Positions 9,767-19,522 of a stretch of 64,000 nt of DNA are shown here, in pieces. A program made the position numbers and the translations under genes. This stretch comes from Scytonema sp. UIC 10036 (lineage in GTDB: Bacteria > Cyanobacteriota > Cyanobacteriia > Cyanobacteriales > Nostocaceae). The stretch is from positions 13,848-77,847 of the forward strand of contig NZ_WJFC01000040.1 in the NCBI RefSeq assembly GCF_009725235.1. The letters are read 5' to 3'. The number at the start of each line of letters is the position of its first letter. Positions within the stretch are counted from its first letter, which is position 1. The notes under the pieces were generated by a model, which saw only the letters and a list, made by a program, of their open reading frames with translations, did no database searches and was not told the DNA's origin.

Positions 9767-11038
9767 TCAATTAATCTCGCGTACTGATGAATTTGCTGCC
9801 AACAAAATACTCGTAGTCAGCATGATGCTACCCGCAACAGTGAAAAGAATTGTCAGATTTAAATTAACTAACACACCAGCCACAGCATAGGACAAAGGAG
9901 CAACACCAAAGGAAGAAAACATTCCCAAACTCATAACTCTTCCTAATATTTCAGGTGGGGTTTGTTTCTGAATCCAGATAATTCCTACCACAGTGAAAAG
10001 ACCACTGCAAAGCCCCAATATAGCAATTGTTATACTAGCTAGTGCAATATTTGGTATAAAACTCAGTAGAAATAGACCAAAGCCTTGTATACTAGCAATA
10101 CTCAGCAGTAAAACTCCAATTTTTGGAAGATTTTGGATAAATTGAGGTGTAAGTGTTCCTAATAACCCACCACCACCCCAAGCTGATTGCATTATCCCTA
10201 AAGCGACTGCACCGCCAGGAAAGCGACTATGAGCTAGTGAAGTTATGCCAACTTGTAATGGACCTATAAAAAGAAAATTTAGGATGACTAATACCAGTAG
10301 AATGACTCTGAGAGCATGATTATGCCATACGTAGTAGAGTCCTTCACCCATACCGGCTATTAAATTAATACTTTTTTTAGTGGGAGTAAAATTTTGATTT
10401 GATTCCCCATTCAACACTGTTGCTTTTGGTTTTATCTTCATCAGCAAAAGTGTTATGGTTGTAATCGCGAAAGTGACGCCATCAATTGCAAATGCTGTCT
10501 CAATACCGCTAACTGCAATCAGCAAACCACCTAAAGCCGGTCCAATCAGTAAAATCAGTTGGGAAGTTCCTTGGCTCAAGGTATTACTTGCTACTAACTG
10601 TTCTTTTGGTACAAGACTGGGTATGATAGATTTAGATGCAGGTATAAAAAGGCCATCTAAAATTCCGAAGCTAGCAGCAAATATATAAAGATGCCATAGT
10701 TGTGTTATTTTAAGTGCAACTACTGTTGCAAATAAAACCACCAGCAAACCACGTAAAGCATTGGAAACAAACATAACTAATCTTGGTGAGAAGCGATCGC
10801 TAAAAACACCACCAAAGAGCAGTAAAACTGCACGGGGAATTGCTGCTGTCATCAACACCGTACCTAAGGTAATACCAGAGTTAGTTAACTGTATTGTTAA
10901 CCAAGGCAATGCTATTAAGTAAAACTGATCGCCCAGAAGTGAAACAGTTTCACCAATGTATAAGAGTAGGAAATTGCGTATAGTGAGTGGTTTCCAAAGA
11001 GGAACCCGATTCTGACTCGAAATTTTTGATTTTTCCAT
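9767..11038 (-). CDS. Major facilitator superfamily exporter (MFS_3 / EntS-like)
   Basis: This is a 423-residue membrane protein with 12 predicted hydrophobic spans. The N-terminal half carries the family hallmarks [24 protein letters not shown] and [14 protein letters not shown] (motif A loop). A soluble central loop (~195-220) separates the halves. The MFS_3 class includes enterobactin exporters, and here the gene is embedded in NRPS debris. Export of a siderophore-like product is therefore the best inference, but the substrate is not readable. The frame is intact although the biosynthetic genes around it are broken. Confidence 0.82.
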   Translation of the reverse strand: MEKSKISSQNRVPLWKPLTIRNFLLLYIGETVSLLGDQFYLIALPWLTIQLTNSGITLGTVLMTAAIPRAVLLLFGGVFSDRFSPRLVMFVSNALRGLLVVLFATVVALKITQLWHLYIFAASFGILDGLFIPASKSIIPSLVPKEQLVASNTLSQGTSQLILLIGPALGGLLIAVSGIETAFAIDGVTFAITTITLLLMKIKPKATVLNGESNQNFTPTKKSINLIAGMGEGLYYVWHNHALRVILLVLVILNFLFIGPLQVGITSLAHSRFPGGAVALGIMQSAWGGGGLLGTLTPQFIQNLPKIGVLLLSIASIQGFGLFLLSFIPNIALASITIAILGLCSGLFTVVGIIWIQKQTPPEILGRVMSLGMFSSFGVAPLSYAVAGVLVNLNLTILFTVAGSIMLTTSILLAANSSVREIN

Positions 11039-11113
11039 AGAGATTATGCCTTATCAGAAATCCTTAAGTAGAAACGTAGTATACTATGTCTCTACTCAAT
11101 TTCCTACAGATGT

Positions 11114-11746
11114 TTAATTGACACGACGTTGATAGCCTTGCCAATATTTTTCCCGAATCTTGCCTTTTTGCAATTTACCACTTGGTGTTCTTGGTAAGGA
11201 TTCAGTAAACTCAACACTTCTAGGTAACTTAAAATCGGCAATTTTACCCCGGACAAAATTAATAATATCTAGTGCAGTTGCTTTCATCCCTGCTTTTAAA
11301 ACAACAATTGCTTTTATAGCTTCTCCAAAATCTTCATCTGGAACACCAATGACTGCTACTTCACTCACTGCTGGATGTTCGTATAAAATATTTTCAATTT
11401 CTACTGGATAGACATTTTCACCACCATAAACAATCATATCTTTAAAGCGATCACAAATGTAAATGTAACCTTCTTCGTCAAAATAACCAGCATCACCAGT
11501 ATGAATCCAGCCATCTACTAAGGTTTTTGCTGTAGCTTCCGGTAATTTCCAATAACCAATCATATTTGCAGGAGATTTGATACAAATTTCACCCACTTGA
11601 GAGTAAGATACTTCTTTCCCCTCACGATCTAAGATGGCTATCGATACACCGGGAAAGGGTTTACCCGCAGCTTTGAGTCTGTCTTTATTTGTAGATGTAT
11701 GGGCTTCTGCTGGTAAAGAGACAGCACAATTTCCAGTTTCCGTCAT
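11114..11746 (-). pseudogene. AMP-dependent acyl/aminoacyl ligase, C-terminal fragment
   Basis: This is the last ~210 residues of an ANL-superfamily adenylating enzyme. It includes the YGMTETGN-type A5 motif right at the start (the codons for IYG precede the apparent ATG in frame), GEICIKSPANMIGYW, the A7 motif WIHTGDAGYFDEEGYIYICDR, A8 KDMIVYGGENVYPVEIE, and A10 RTPSGKLQKGKIRE with the catalytic lysine. The N-terminal ~300 residues are gone. The upstream junction at 11750-11870 contains a triplet of GACAGTAY octamers and no recognisable coding sequence. Confidence 0.8.
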
Positions 11747-11769
11747 CCCATATATGGGATGCTCCCGTG

Positions 11770-11799
11770 GACAGTACCTGACAGTATGGTAGACAGTAC
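11770..11799. repeat. Three direct GACAGTAC/T octamers
   Basis: GACAGTAC (11770-11777), GACAGTAT (11780-11787) and GACAGTAC (11792-11799) repeat at 10- and 12-base spacing, about one helical turn. They lie exactly at the junction between the two broken adenylation fragments. They could be a protein-binding site or the end of a lost mobile element. Confidence 0.6.
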
Positions 11800-11867
11800 A
11801 GTGGACGCGCTGATTGTCTCTTAAACTTTACAACGTGTCCCAAAATGCACGGATCTCGGCAGGCATC

Positions 11868-13480
11868 CTATTGGGAAAAACCAGATTTTAGAAGCTGATA
11901 TGCATCTTCCCAAGCCCAATATGCATTAATCAGACTGCGATGGGCGATCGCAACTCCTTTTGATGTACCTGTAGAGCCTGATGTGTAGACTACATAGGCT
12001 AGATTTTCTGATGTTACACTATTGACTAAATTTGTTTCACTTTCTTGGCTAATAACTTCCCAATCTTGATCTAAACAAATTATGGATGTATTCTGCTGAG
12101 GAAGAATTTTTACCAGTTTTTGTTGAGTTAATAGTACCGATACTTGTGAATCACCAACCATGAAATTTAAGCGCTCTTGAGGTAATTGCGGATCTAACGG
12201 TAGATAAGCTCCACCTGCTTTGAGAATTCCTAGTAATCCTACAACCATCTCTAGGGAACGCTCGACACAAATTCCCACTAGCACTTCTGGTTTTACTCCC
12301 AAAGATCGCAAGTAGCGTGCAAGTTGATTAGCACGTTCGTTTAACTCTTGGTATGTTAGTTGTTGCTCTTTAAACGATACTGCTACTGCATTTGGTGTCT
12401 TGTTCACTTGAACTTCAAACAACTGATATATGCACCAATCCTGGGGATAGTCTACTTGATTGTTATTCCACTCCCCAAGCAAGCGATCTTGTTCGACTTC
12501 ACTTAGCAAAGGTAACGAAGCAATCTCCTGCTCTGGGTTGGTGACAATTCCTTCAAGCAAAGTCTGGAAATTGTTCGCCATTCGGCTGATTGTTGTCTCA
12601 TAAAATAAGTCTGTGCTGTACCTGAATATACCAACCAGGGATTCTCTTGTTTCAACAATCTCCAAAACTAAATCGTTTTGACCTTCTTGTTGTGGTATTA
12701 TAAAAGGCTCTAATCTTAAACCTCCCCAATCTTCTCTAGCTGTTGTTTGAGTAGATACAGATAATTCATATTCCGGTGCCATTTCCTGAAATTGCAACAG
12801 ATTGAACGAAGCACGGAAAAGTCCCAGAAGACTGGGATCGCGGTTTAACTGTAATCGCTCGATTAATAAAGGAGAAGGATAGTCTTGATGGGTGAGCGCT
12901 GTTAATACCGTTTGACGTACTTGAGACAAAACTGTTTCTGCCAATATGCCCATAGATTATCCCCCGCAGGACTTTTGAGCATTTTATGTTGCCATTGCAC
13001 AAAGTCCTTATACTTCCATTCCACAGGAGCTAGAGATATTGCTCTACCTGTATTTTCCGCCTCGTAGAGCAAACGCAATTCATCTAGAATAATCCCAAAT
13101 GAAAAACCATCTACAGCAATGTGATGTATTGCCAGTAACAACACATAGTCTTGTGAAGAGCGAGTTAATAGATTTACCCGCATGACACCTCGTTCTAAAT
13201 TGAAGGGACGCTTATATGCAGCGATCGCCCCCTTTGTCAATTCATCTTCATCCCAAGTGGAAGCGTCAATCGTTTCAATGTAGACTTCCCGGTCTTCATG
13301 AACTTCTTGAAAAGGTTCAGCATCTCGTTGACCAAATGTAGTACGTAGAGTGGGATGACGAGCTATCAATGTCTGTAAAGCCCGTTGCAAAGCTGAAATA
13401 TTTAAATGACAACGGATGCGAGCTGTAAAAGCAATATTGTAAGCTGCGCTCTGGGGTGCAAGTACTTCAGTAAAAATATT
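11868..13480 (-). pseudogene. Nonribosomal peptide synthetase fragment (condensation + partial adenylation)
   Basis: From the right end, a condensation-domain start (LAPQSAAYNIAFTARI, no start codon) runs through RHPTLRTTFG to the catalytic HHIAVDG motif (~13110). It breaks near 12945, where an internal deletion and frame change join it to the C-terminal part of a condensation domain (LLIERLQLNRDPSLLGLFRASFNL). An adenylation domain then starts: LTYQELNERANQLARYL (A1/A2), LKAGGAYLPLDP, and AYVVYTSGSTGTSKGV (A3). It stops near WEDAYQLLKSGFSQ at 11868. The rest of the A domain, any carrier protein and any thioesterase are absent. An NRPS is certain; the product is not. Confidence 0.88.
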
Positions 13481-13628
13481 TATACATTAAATTACGATGC
13501 TTGAATATCAAAAGAATTGCCTACCAATTTAAGCCGAGACAGTATATAAACTTCGCACTTAGGACTTCTGAGATTTTTGGCGCTGTTTGGGAAGGGGTAA
13601 GTTATCCATACGATCGACAAAATATTTC

Positions 13629-13649
13629 TATGACAACGTGTCGTTTGAC
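13629..13649 (+). promoter_or_regulatory. Conserved 21-bp dyad operator upstream of the TonB receptor
   Basis: It reads TATGACAACGTGTC followed by GTTTGAC and matches the blaI-side copy at 18 of 21 positions, with the GACA/TGTC arms and the trailing TTTGAC fully kept. It lies 113 bases before the receptor start. It links the receptor to the same regulator as the two petJ genes. Confidence 0.68.
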
Positions 13650-13762
13650 AACGGTGATTTTTCGTATTAAGAGTATAACTTGATTTAACTATTGCTGCAT
13701 TTGGTGCTAGAGTTCTGATTCTTTGGTGTGAGAATAATTTTCGTGTAGTGTGGGAGGATACT

Positions 13763-16309
13763 TTGAAATTGAAACAATTTTCATACGCAGGCATTGCTGG
13801 CGTATTTTGTTTGGTGTTTGCTCAACCAGGTTTTGCACAACAGAAGCAGACACAGACAGAAATTAGCAAAAAAGATATATCGTCCTCAGGTGCAGAAAAA
13901 GCTCTGACATCAATTTCAAAGATTCCCCAACTTAGCGAAATACAGTTCCCAAAAACGAGTGCTTCTGATTTGCTGGCTCAGGAAAATACAACTCCTGAAG
14001 TTATTAAAATCACTGGGATTAAACTGCAAGAAACGGAAAGTGGTTTGGAAATCGTTTTAGAAACTCTCCAAGGGGAATTGTCACAACCAACAACTACAGT
14101 TGATGGTAAGACCTTAATTGCAGAAATCCAAAATGCAGTATTGGCGCTAGCGGAGGGTCAAGAGTTTCAATCGCAAACACCTGCTCAAGGAATTGCTTCT
14201 GTAACAGTTACACAGTTAGATAACAACAAAGTTCAAGTGCGCGTGACTGGGGTAGAAGATGCGCCGATCGCGCGGGTGAAGACGAGTAGCGATCGCGGTT
14301 TAATCCTCAGTTTAGATTCCACCAAGCAAGCAGATATAGAACTCACTGTGACTGCACAGAAACGACCGGAAGACGTGCAGGATGTACCCCTCAGTGTTAC
14401 GGTCATACCCCGACAGGATATCGAGGACGCTCAAATCACTTCTTTTATTGATATCGCAAATAACACGCCTAACTTTAGCTTTTTCCCCACATCTTCCGGC
14501 GGTACTGAGTTTAGCTACTACAGTTTACGGGGTTTGAACAACCAAAATTTCCTCACAAGTCAGGATAGCGTAGCCTTTTACATCGATGATATTCCATTTG
14601 ACTATGCTGGCTTTCTAGACATCGCCTTGCTCGATCTAGATTTAGAACGAATAGAAGTGCTACGAGGTTCCCAAAGTACGCTCTACGGTCGAAATAGTTC
14701 TAGTGGAGCCGTCAATATCATTTCTCGCCAAGCAACTCAAAAACCAGAAACACAAGTTGCTGCAAGTTACGGTAGATATAACAGCCGCGAACTCCAATTC
14801 TCTCACAGCAATGCTTTAGTTTCCGATCGGCTAGCATTTCGGATTGCTGGAGCTTATAGAGCACAAGATGGATTTATTGAAAACCTTGCTACGGGAGAAA
14901 AAATAGGCGAACGTTCGCGGCTAGCTGCACGAGCGCAACTCTTGTGGACACCAACGCCAGAATGGAATGTATCTTTTAATAGTTACAACAGCTTTACAGA
15001 CGACGGTAATCCCACTTATAATCTACGTAATGCTCCCGACCCCTATGAAGTTAATCTACAAACTGAGGGTTTTAACAACCTCGACACAAATACCCAAGCT
15101 TTGAGAGTTAACTACAATGGTGACAGCTTCCGAGCTACATCCATCACTGCACGCCGCTTTACCCGCCAAGAAAATATTGTTCCAGGAACCGCAGGGGTAC
15201 AGATTATTGATGACATTAACTCCACAGTATGGACGCAGGAATTACGTTTGCAGTCTCCGGAAGCTGCTGACCGTTTTCAATGGTTATTAGGTGGTTACTA
15301 CGAGTCTCTCGATTTTAATGTTAATGATGCTGTATCTGATTTTGTTGCATTTGGACGCTTTCGACGTTTCGGAGACAATTATCGCCAAACATATGCAGTA
15401 TTCGGACAAGTAGATTATAGAGTTATCGAGCCATTAACTTTATTTGCTGGTTTACGTTACGAATCTAATAATGTATCTTTAGATAGTAGCTATGAGTCAG
15501 TAAATGCTGATGGTAGTTTAACTCCACTCCGTCCGTCCGTTCGAGATGCAAAACTTGATGACAATGAGTTGATTCCCCGTTTTGGGTTAAAATATCGATT
15601 CAGCCCCAATTTAATGGCGTACACTACCATTGCTAAAGGTTATAGACCGGGCGGATTGAACTACCGTGGAGATACTGAAAGTACCCTCAGATTTGGAGAA
15701 GAAAGAACTTGGAGTTATGAAGTAGGTTTAAAATCTTCTTGGCTGGACGATCTTTTGATTGCTAACATAGCATTCTTCCATAACGATGTTAATGACTACC
15801 AAGTGTTGCAGTTTGACGAAAGTGGATTTTTCGGAAGTGTCTCCAACATCGATCTCAAAGCTACCGGAGTGGAATTTGAACTGAAAGCAAAACCAACAAG
15901 AGGACTGGATTTAATTGCATCAATTGGTTATGTAAACAGTAGATACAAAAATTATTTAAATACTGAAACAGGAGTAGATTTAAGCGATAATCGAGTTCCT
16001 CTGGTCCCGCAAGTTACCTATAATTTAGCGGTTCAATATCGCAGTGTCGGAGGCTTATTTGCCCGTGCAGAACTGCGTGGTTATGGTATTACTTATTTTG
16101 ACGATGGGAACGAAATTAAACAAGATCCCTTCGCCCTCGTAAATCTCCGCATCGGTTACGAAGCTGAAAAATATGGAATTTATCTATACGCAAACAACTT
16201 GTTTGATACTCGCTATATAACCTCTGGATTCTTCTTCCCACCACCAATCGCAACCGTGGGATTTGGCGATCCAGTAACATATGGTATCCGATTTAAAGCT
16301 AATTTCTAA
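13763..16309 (+). CDS. TonB-dependent outer-membrane receptor with AMIN domain (metallophore uptake)
   Basis: This is an 848-residue receptor. The TTG at 13763 is chosen because GGAGG lies 6 bases before it and a clean signal peptide follows (KLKQFSYAGIAGVFCLVF...GFAQ). The IPQLSEIQFP linker of cyanobacterial receptors comes next. An AMIN domain (~70-175, ITGIKLQETESGLEIVLET) precedes the plug, which has a TonB box-like IELTVTAQKRPEDVQDVPLSV (in parts) and RIEVLRGSQSTLYGRNSSSGAVNII. A 22-strand barrel follows, ending in Phe. It is broadly FyuA/FptA-like. It overlaps or abuts an RhtX/FptX-like permease gene, forming an uptake pair for a metal chelate. The petJ-type operator upstream suggests control by a BlaI-type repressor, possibly copper-linked. 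Confidence 0.9.
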   Translation: MKLKQFSYAGIAGVFCLVFAQPGFAQQKQTQTEISKKDISSSGAEKALTSISKIPQLSEIQFPKTSASDLLAQENTTPEVIKITGIKLQETESGLEIVLETLQGELSQPTTTVDGKTLIAEIQNAVLALAEGQEFQSQTPAQGIASVTVTQLDNNKVQVRVTGVEDAPIARVKTSSDRGLILSLDSTKQADIELTVTAQKRPEDVQDVPLSVTVIPRQDIEDAQITSFIDIANNTPNFSFFPTSSGGTEFSYYSLRGLNNQNFLTSQDSVAFYIDDIPFDYAGFLDIALLDLDLERIEVLRGSQSTLYGRNSSSGAVNIISRQATQKPETQVAASYGRYNSRELQFSHSNALVSDRLAFRIAGAYRAQDGFIENLATGEKIGERSRLAARAQLLWTPTPEWNVSFNSYNSFTDDGNPTYNLRNAPDPYEVNLQTEGFNNLDTNTQALRVNYNGDSFRATSITARRFTRQENIVPGTAGVQIIDDINSTVWTQELRLQSPEAADRFQWLLGGYYESLDFNVNDAVSDFVAFGRFRRFGDNYRQTYAVFGQVDYRVIEPLTLFAGLRYESNNVSLDSSYESVNADGSLTPLRPSVRDAKLDDNELIPRFGLKYRFSPNLMAYTTIAKGYRPGGLNYRGDTESTLRFGEERTWSYEVGLKSSWLDDLLIANIAFFHNDVNDYQVLQFDESGFFGSVSNIDLKATGVEFELKAKPTRGLDLIASIGYVNSRYKNYLNTETGVDLSDNRVPLVPQVTYNLAVQYRSVGGLFARAELRGYGITYFDDGNEIKQDPFALVNLRIGYEAEKYGIYLYANNLFDTRYITSGFFFPPPIATVGFGDPVTYGIRFKANF

Positions 16310-16325
16310 TTTCCTGTGCGCTGCC

Positions 16326-17525
16326 ATGCTTGCAAAACTAATTCTTCTTGCTGCGCTTTACACTTCTCAATTCATTCCTACCACATTTTTTATCCAAACA
16401 GTACCCGTTTTCATGCGACAGCAAAATATGTCCCTGGATGCGATTGGATTTTTAGGTTTTCTCATTCTCCCGTCAGCGTTGAAATTCCTTTGGGCACCTT
16501 TTATTGACCGCTACCGCATCCGTGGTTTGGGACATTATCGCGGTTGGATTATCTGTTTTCAAGTTTTGTTAGTACTTGTTACATTTGGATGTGCATTTAT
16601 TAATATTCGAGAGAATTTTAATATTTTGATTATCTGTATGTTCCTTGCCTTTTTGTTCTCCTCTATTCAAGACATTGCCACGGATGCATTAGCAGTAAAT
16701 TTGCTGGAACCACAAGAACGTGGATTAGGAAATGCCATTCAATCCGGGGGAAATATTTTTGGGGCGATCGTTGGCGGTGGTGGAGTACTCATTTTACTGG
16801 ATAGAGTTGGATGGCGGTATAGTTTAATATCTATGTCATTGGTAATGTTACTGACTTTAGTGCCAGTGCTGCTGTATCAAGAACAAGTGAGTACGAAATC
16901 AAAAAAAACCAACTTTTTCCGGTCTTATTTCCAACCTTTCGTCAACTTTCTCTCCCGTCCGAAAATCTTACCGTGGCTTTTCGTTTTGTTACTGTATATG
17001 TCTGGCGAAATGATGTCAAGTACAATGATTCGTCCGCTTTTGAGCGATCGAGGCTTGTCGCTCTCAGATATTGGTTTGATGTTGGGTATTGTCAGCTATA
17101 GTGCCCGTATTGTAAGTGCTTTAATTGCGGGGATAATAATTACCCAGTTGGGACGAGTACGTTGCTTGATTTTATTTGGATTAATCGCAGCCGTTACGAC
17201 ACTTTTATATATTGTGCCTGCAGTCGGTGTTAGCAGTTTGCCCGTTCTATATGCTGTGAGTATAGCAGTGAATGCGACTCAAAGCATGGCATATACTGCT
17301 CTCCTCAGTGCTATGATGGACAAAAGTAACCCGGAAACTGCCGCGATTGACTATACGCTTCAAGTTTCAATAATGTATATAGGTGGAATTGCTGCCACAG
17401 TTGCAAGTGGAGCGATCGCAAGTACTACGGGGTATGCATTTACGTTTATCATTAGTGCCGCATTGAGTTTGTTGAGTATATTACTGATAAAGATGTCCAG
17501 TATCCCGCAAACTCAGCACAGCTAG
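16326..17525 (+). CDS. MFS permease of the RhtX/FptX siderophore-import type
   Basis: This is a 399-residue inner-membrane protein with about 12 hydrophobic spans. The motif ILPSALKFLWAPFIDRYRI (~45-60) and SSIQDIATDALAVNLL are typical of the AmpG/RhtX/FptX group, which imports whole siderophores (FptX for pyochelin, RhtX for rhizobactin). It directly follows the TonB receptor. An in-frame ATG at 16281 would overlap the receptor by 29 bases. The ATG at 16326 places the first membrane segment at the N-terminus and is preferred. Neither has a strong ribosome-binding site, so translational coupling is likely. Confidence 0.82.
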   Translation: MLAKLILLAALYTSQFIPTTFFIQTVPVFMRQQNMSLDAIGFLGFLILPSALKFLWAPFIDRYRIRGLGHYRGWIICFQVLLVLVTFGCAFINIRENFNILIICMFLAFLFSSIQDIATDALAVNLLEPQERGLGNAIQSGGNIFGAIVGGGGVLILLDRVGWRYSLISMSLVMLLTLVPVLLYQEQVSTKSKKTNFFRSYFQPFVNFLSRPKILPWLFVLLLYMSGEMMSSTMIRPLLSDRGLSLSDIGLMLGIVSYSARIVSALIAGIIITQLGRVRCLILFGLIAAVTTLLYIVPAVGVSSLPVLYAVSIAVNATQSMAYTALLSAMMDKSNPETAAIDYTLQVSIMYIGGIAATVASGAIASTTGYAFTFIISAALSLLSILLIKMSSIPQTQHS

Positions 17526-17540
17526 TTTTTCTTGCTTATC

Positions 17541-17776
17541 TCCCCTCAAACTGTTCCACACTGTTTTGTTCTAAACTGTCAGCAAAAGCTGCAACTACAT
17601 CTGGATGACCTACCGCTAAAAGAAGCATAGGCTAGCTGTCGCTTAGGGATAGCCGAAATGCGTTCATGCACATCTTTGGCAGTGACGCTATTGAGTTCCC
17701 AAATGATGTGTAAAATTTCTTTCTCCAATGGACCTAGGGAGAGTTGCTGAGGACGATAATTGGGTAAAGGAGACAT
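17541..17776 (-). pseudogene. BlaI-family repressor remnant with internal deletion
   Basis: Two blocks are nearly identical at DNA level to the BlaI gene at 8582-9013: the wing-to-tail block (17541-17621) and the HTH block (17622-17730). About 140 bases present in the intact gene are deleted between them. The remnant retains the family's normal N-terminus (MSPLPNYRPQQLSLGPLEKE, starting at 17776) that the other copy has lost. It lies just downstream of the TPR-petJ pair. Confidence 0.85.
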
Positions 17777-17852
17777 AAGGATGAAACGAATGGTATCTCT
17801 ATCACCATTGTGAGATCGCTCGCATGGGTCTAGAAGAAAAGTGACAGCAGAC

Positions 17853-18782
17853 TTAGAGAAGAGCAATCTCTGACATAGATGAAAGTTGTTGCTCTAAATT
17901 TTTAATTAAAGCTAAAGTTTTTTCATATGACGCAATTTCTCCAAAGGAAGCAAAGTACTGAGCAGCATAATGTAAGTCGGCAATTGCAGCTTGTTCATAG
18001 CCAATTTGATGGTAGGCTATACCCCTATTAAAATAAGCATGGGCGTTGGCTGGGTGCAGCTTCAGTGACTCAGTAAAATCACGAATTGCACTCAAGTTAT
18101 CCCCACTTCTGCCGTAAACACAACCCCGGTTGAAGTAAACTCTATAGTCTTTGGGATTGAGACGAATTGCTACAGAAAAGTCGCGCTTTGCTGCCAGTAA
18201 ATCCTGCAACTCTAAATGCGCTATGCCGCGATCGTTGTAAATATCTGCTAGTGGGGCACTAGGGTATGGAGGAATTTGACTTAAGGCTAAATTATAGTCT
18301 GCTATTGCCTGCACGTGATTTCCTAAAACGGCATTTGCTACCCCTCTGTTATAGTAAGCTCGAAAATCATAGGGTTTCAGTGTCAGTGCAGTATTGTTGT
18401 CGGCAATAGCAGATGGATAATCCCCTAGTCTGTAGTGGGCAAGTCCCTGATTCACATAAGCCTCAGCCAAGTGAGGTGCATTCTTGATTGCGCGATCGCA
18501 ATCTGCTATTGCATTGTGATAATCGAATATTTGAATATTTGCAAGACATCGATTGCTATAAGCTGCTACAAAGTCTTTCTTTTGCCCAATTGCCTGAGTA
18601 AAATCTTCAACAGCCGCTTGGTAGTTGCCGTGCTGCATTTTTTCTACACCCAACCTGAAAAAATCGCTGGCTGTGATTTGGGCATTGAGCACAGGTGATG
18701 AATGTGTGGGTGAAGTCAGAAAAAAACAGGCGAGTGCAACGGTCATACTGAAACCAAGAATGAATCTACTGAAGCGATTCAT
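17853..18782 (-). CDS. Secreted/periplasmic TPR-repeat protein (petJ-linked, copy 1)
   Basis: This is a 309-residue protein with an N-terminal signal segment (FILGFSMTVALACFFLTS...HSSP). About seven TPR units follow (YQAAVEDFTQAIG; YHNAIADCDRAIK; YPSAIADNNTALTL; HVQAIADYNLALSQ; LLAAKRDFSVAIRL; LSAIRDFTESLKL; YEQAAIADLHYAA), each ending in the NRGxA/YFNRG pattern. The ATG at 18782 is used; a TTG two codons earlier is possible. It follows petJ by 92 bases on the same strand. An equal-length paralogue, alignable end to end, follows the other petJ (52495-53424). The function is unknown; a role with cytochrome c6 is suggested only by the conserved pairing. Confidence 0.85.
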   Translation of the reverse strand: MNRFSRFILGFSMTVALACFFLTSPTHSSPVLNAQITASDFFRLGVEKMQHGNYQAAVEDFTQAIGQKKDFVAAYSNRCLANIQIFDYHNAIADCDRAIKNAPHLAEAYVNQGLAHYRLGDYPSAIADNNTALTLKPYDFRAYYNRGVANAVLGNHVQAIADYNLALSQIPPYPSAPLADIYNDRGIAHLELQDLLAAKRDFSVAIRLNPKDYRVYFNRGCVYGRSGDNLSAIRDFTESLKLHPANAHAYFNRGIAYHQIGYEQAAIADLHYAAQYFASFGEIASYEKTLALIKNLEQQLSSMSEIALL

Positions 18783-18874
18783 AAGCAATATCTCATCTAA
18801 GTTGCAAAAATATGTTTCAGCAGGTAAGGTGCCTACCCTACCTACTATTTATAAAACAAGAACCTGATTAAGCT

Positions 18875-19213
18875 TTACTTCCACTCCTTATTATTAGCTT
18901 CATCTAGCACATATGCTGCGACATCTTCAATTTGTTCGGGTTTTAAACGACCTTTGAAGGCGGGCATTGCATTTTTCCCATTTGTGACTTGGGCAATGAT
19001 GGCTTCTGGTGAGTTCATCCCGTACTTTTCCAAAGCGTCCTTCTTCAGGTTTTTATTAGCTTGCACTAAGTTTTTGCCACCTGCATGACAAGAAGCGCAA
19101 TTTGCACTAAAGACTTTGGCTCCCTTAACAGCATCTGCTGCCAAAGCTGGGCGATTGAAGGCAAATGTGACAACTGCTATGCATAGCAACAATACTGAAA
19201 GAATCTTTTTCAT
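18875..19213 (-). CDS. petJ: Cytochrome c6 (copy 1)
   Basis: This is a 112-residue soluble electron carrier that can replace plastocyanin between cytochrome b6f and photosystem I. It has a signal peptide ([18 protein letters not shown]...ALA), the haem c attachment motif CASCH and the axial Met in [11 protein letters not shown]. The C-terminus [16 protein letters not shown] is typical. It is about 90% identical to the copy at 52021. The 21-bp operator-promoter lies 70 bases upstream in both copies, with TTTGAC as -35 and GATAAT as -10 (18-bp spacer). In other cyanobacteria petJ is induced under copper limitation. Confidence 0.97.
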   Translation of the reverse strand: MKKILSVLLLCIAVVTFAFNRPALAADAVKGAKVFSANCASCHAGGKNLVQANKNLKKDALEKYGMNSPEAIIAQVTNGKNAMPAFKGRLKPEQIEDVAAYVLDEANNKEWK

Positions 19214-19282
19214 TCCGTGTTCTCTCTACAAAAAGGCGTATTTGGCCAAATTTCTACAATTATCCTGTTTATGACTTCTAGC

Positions 19283-19303
19283 GTCAAAAGACAAGCTGTC
19301 AAA
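19283..19303 (-). promoter_or_regulatory. petJ copy 1 operator-promoter (21-bp dyad)
   Basis: On the gene strand it reads TTTGACAGCTTGTC then TTTTGAC. It is 20/21 identical to the site before petJ copy 2 and lies at exactly the same distance (70 bases) from the start codon. The last TTTGAC is a plausible -35 element with GATAAT 18 bases downstream, so a bound repressor would block RNA polymerase. Confidence 0.8.
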
Positions 19304-19522
19304 CTTCGTGTGCTCATTCAAAAGATTTTGCGTTCAGTTAGATGAGCAAGGATATTCTGGCGTTGACGTTAAACCTGCCGCAACTGTTTGCAGAGCAAAT
19401 AACTTTAATTGATCCCCAATGTGCTCAGAACCTGGTTGAGTTGCATTGCCGTCCAATCGCTGCATATGCTACCAAAACTCGCCTTGACTACGTATCCGTT
19501 TACGTATCCGGCAGTTGCGCCT

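Noticed and set aside
11828..11845. ACAACGTGTC-containing sequence resembling the petJ-type operator
   Set aside because: Only the 10-base centre matches the receptor copy. The flanking GACA start and TTTGAC end are missing, and it lies inside deleted NRPS sequence.
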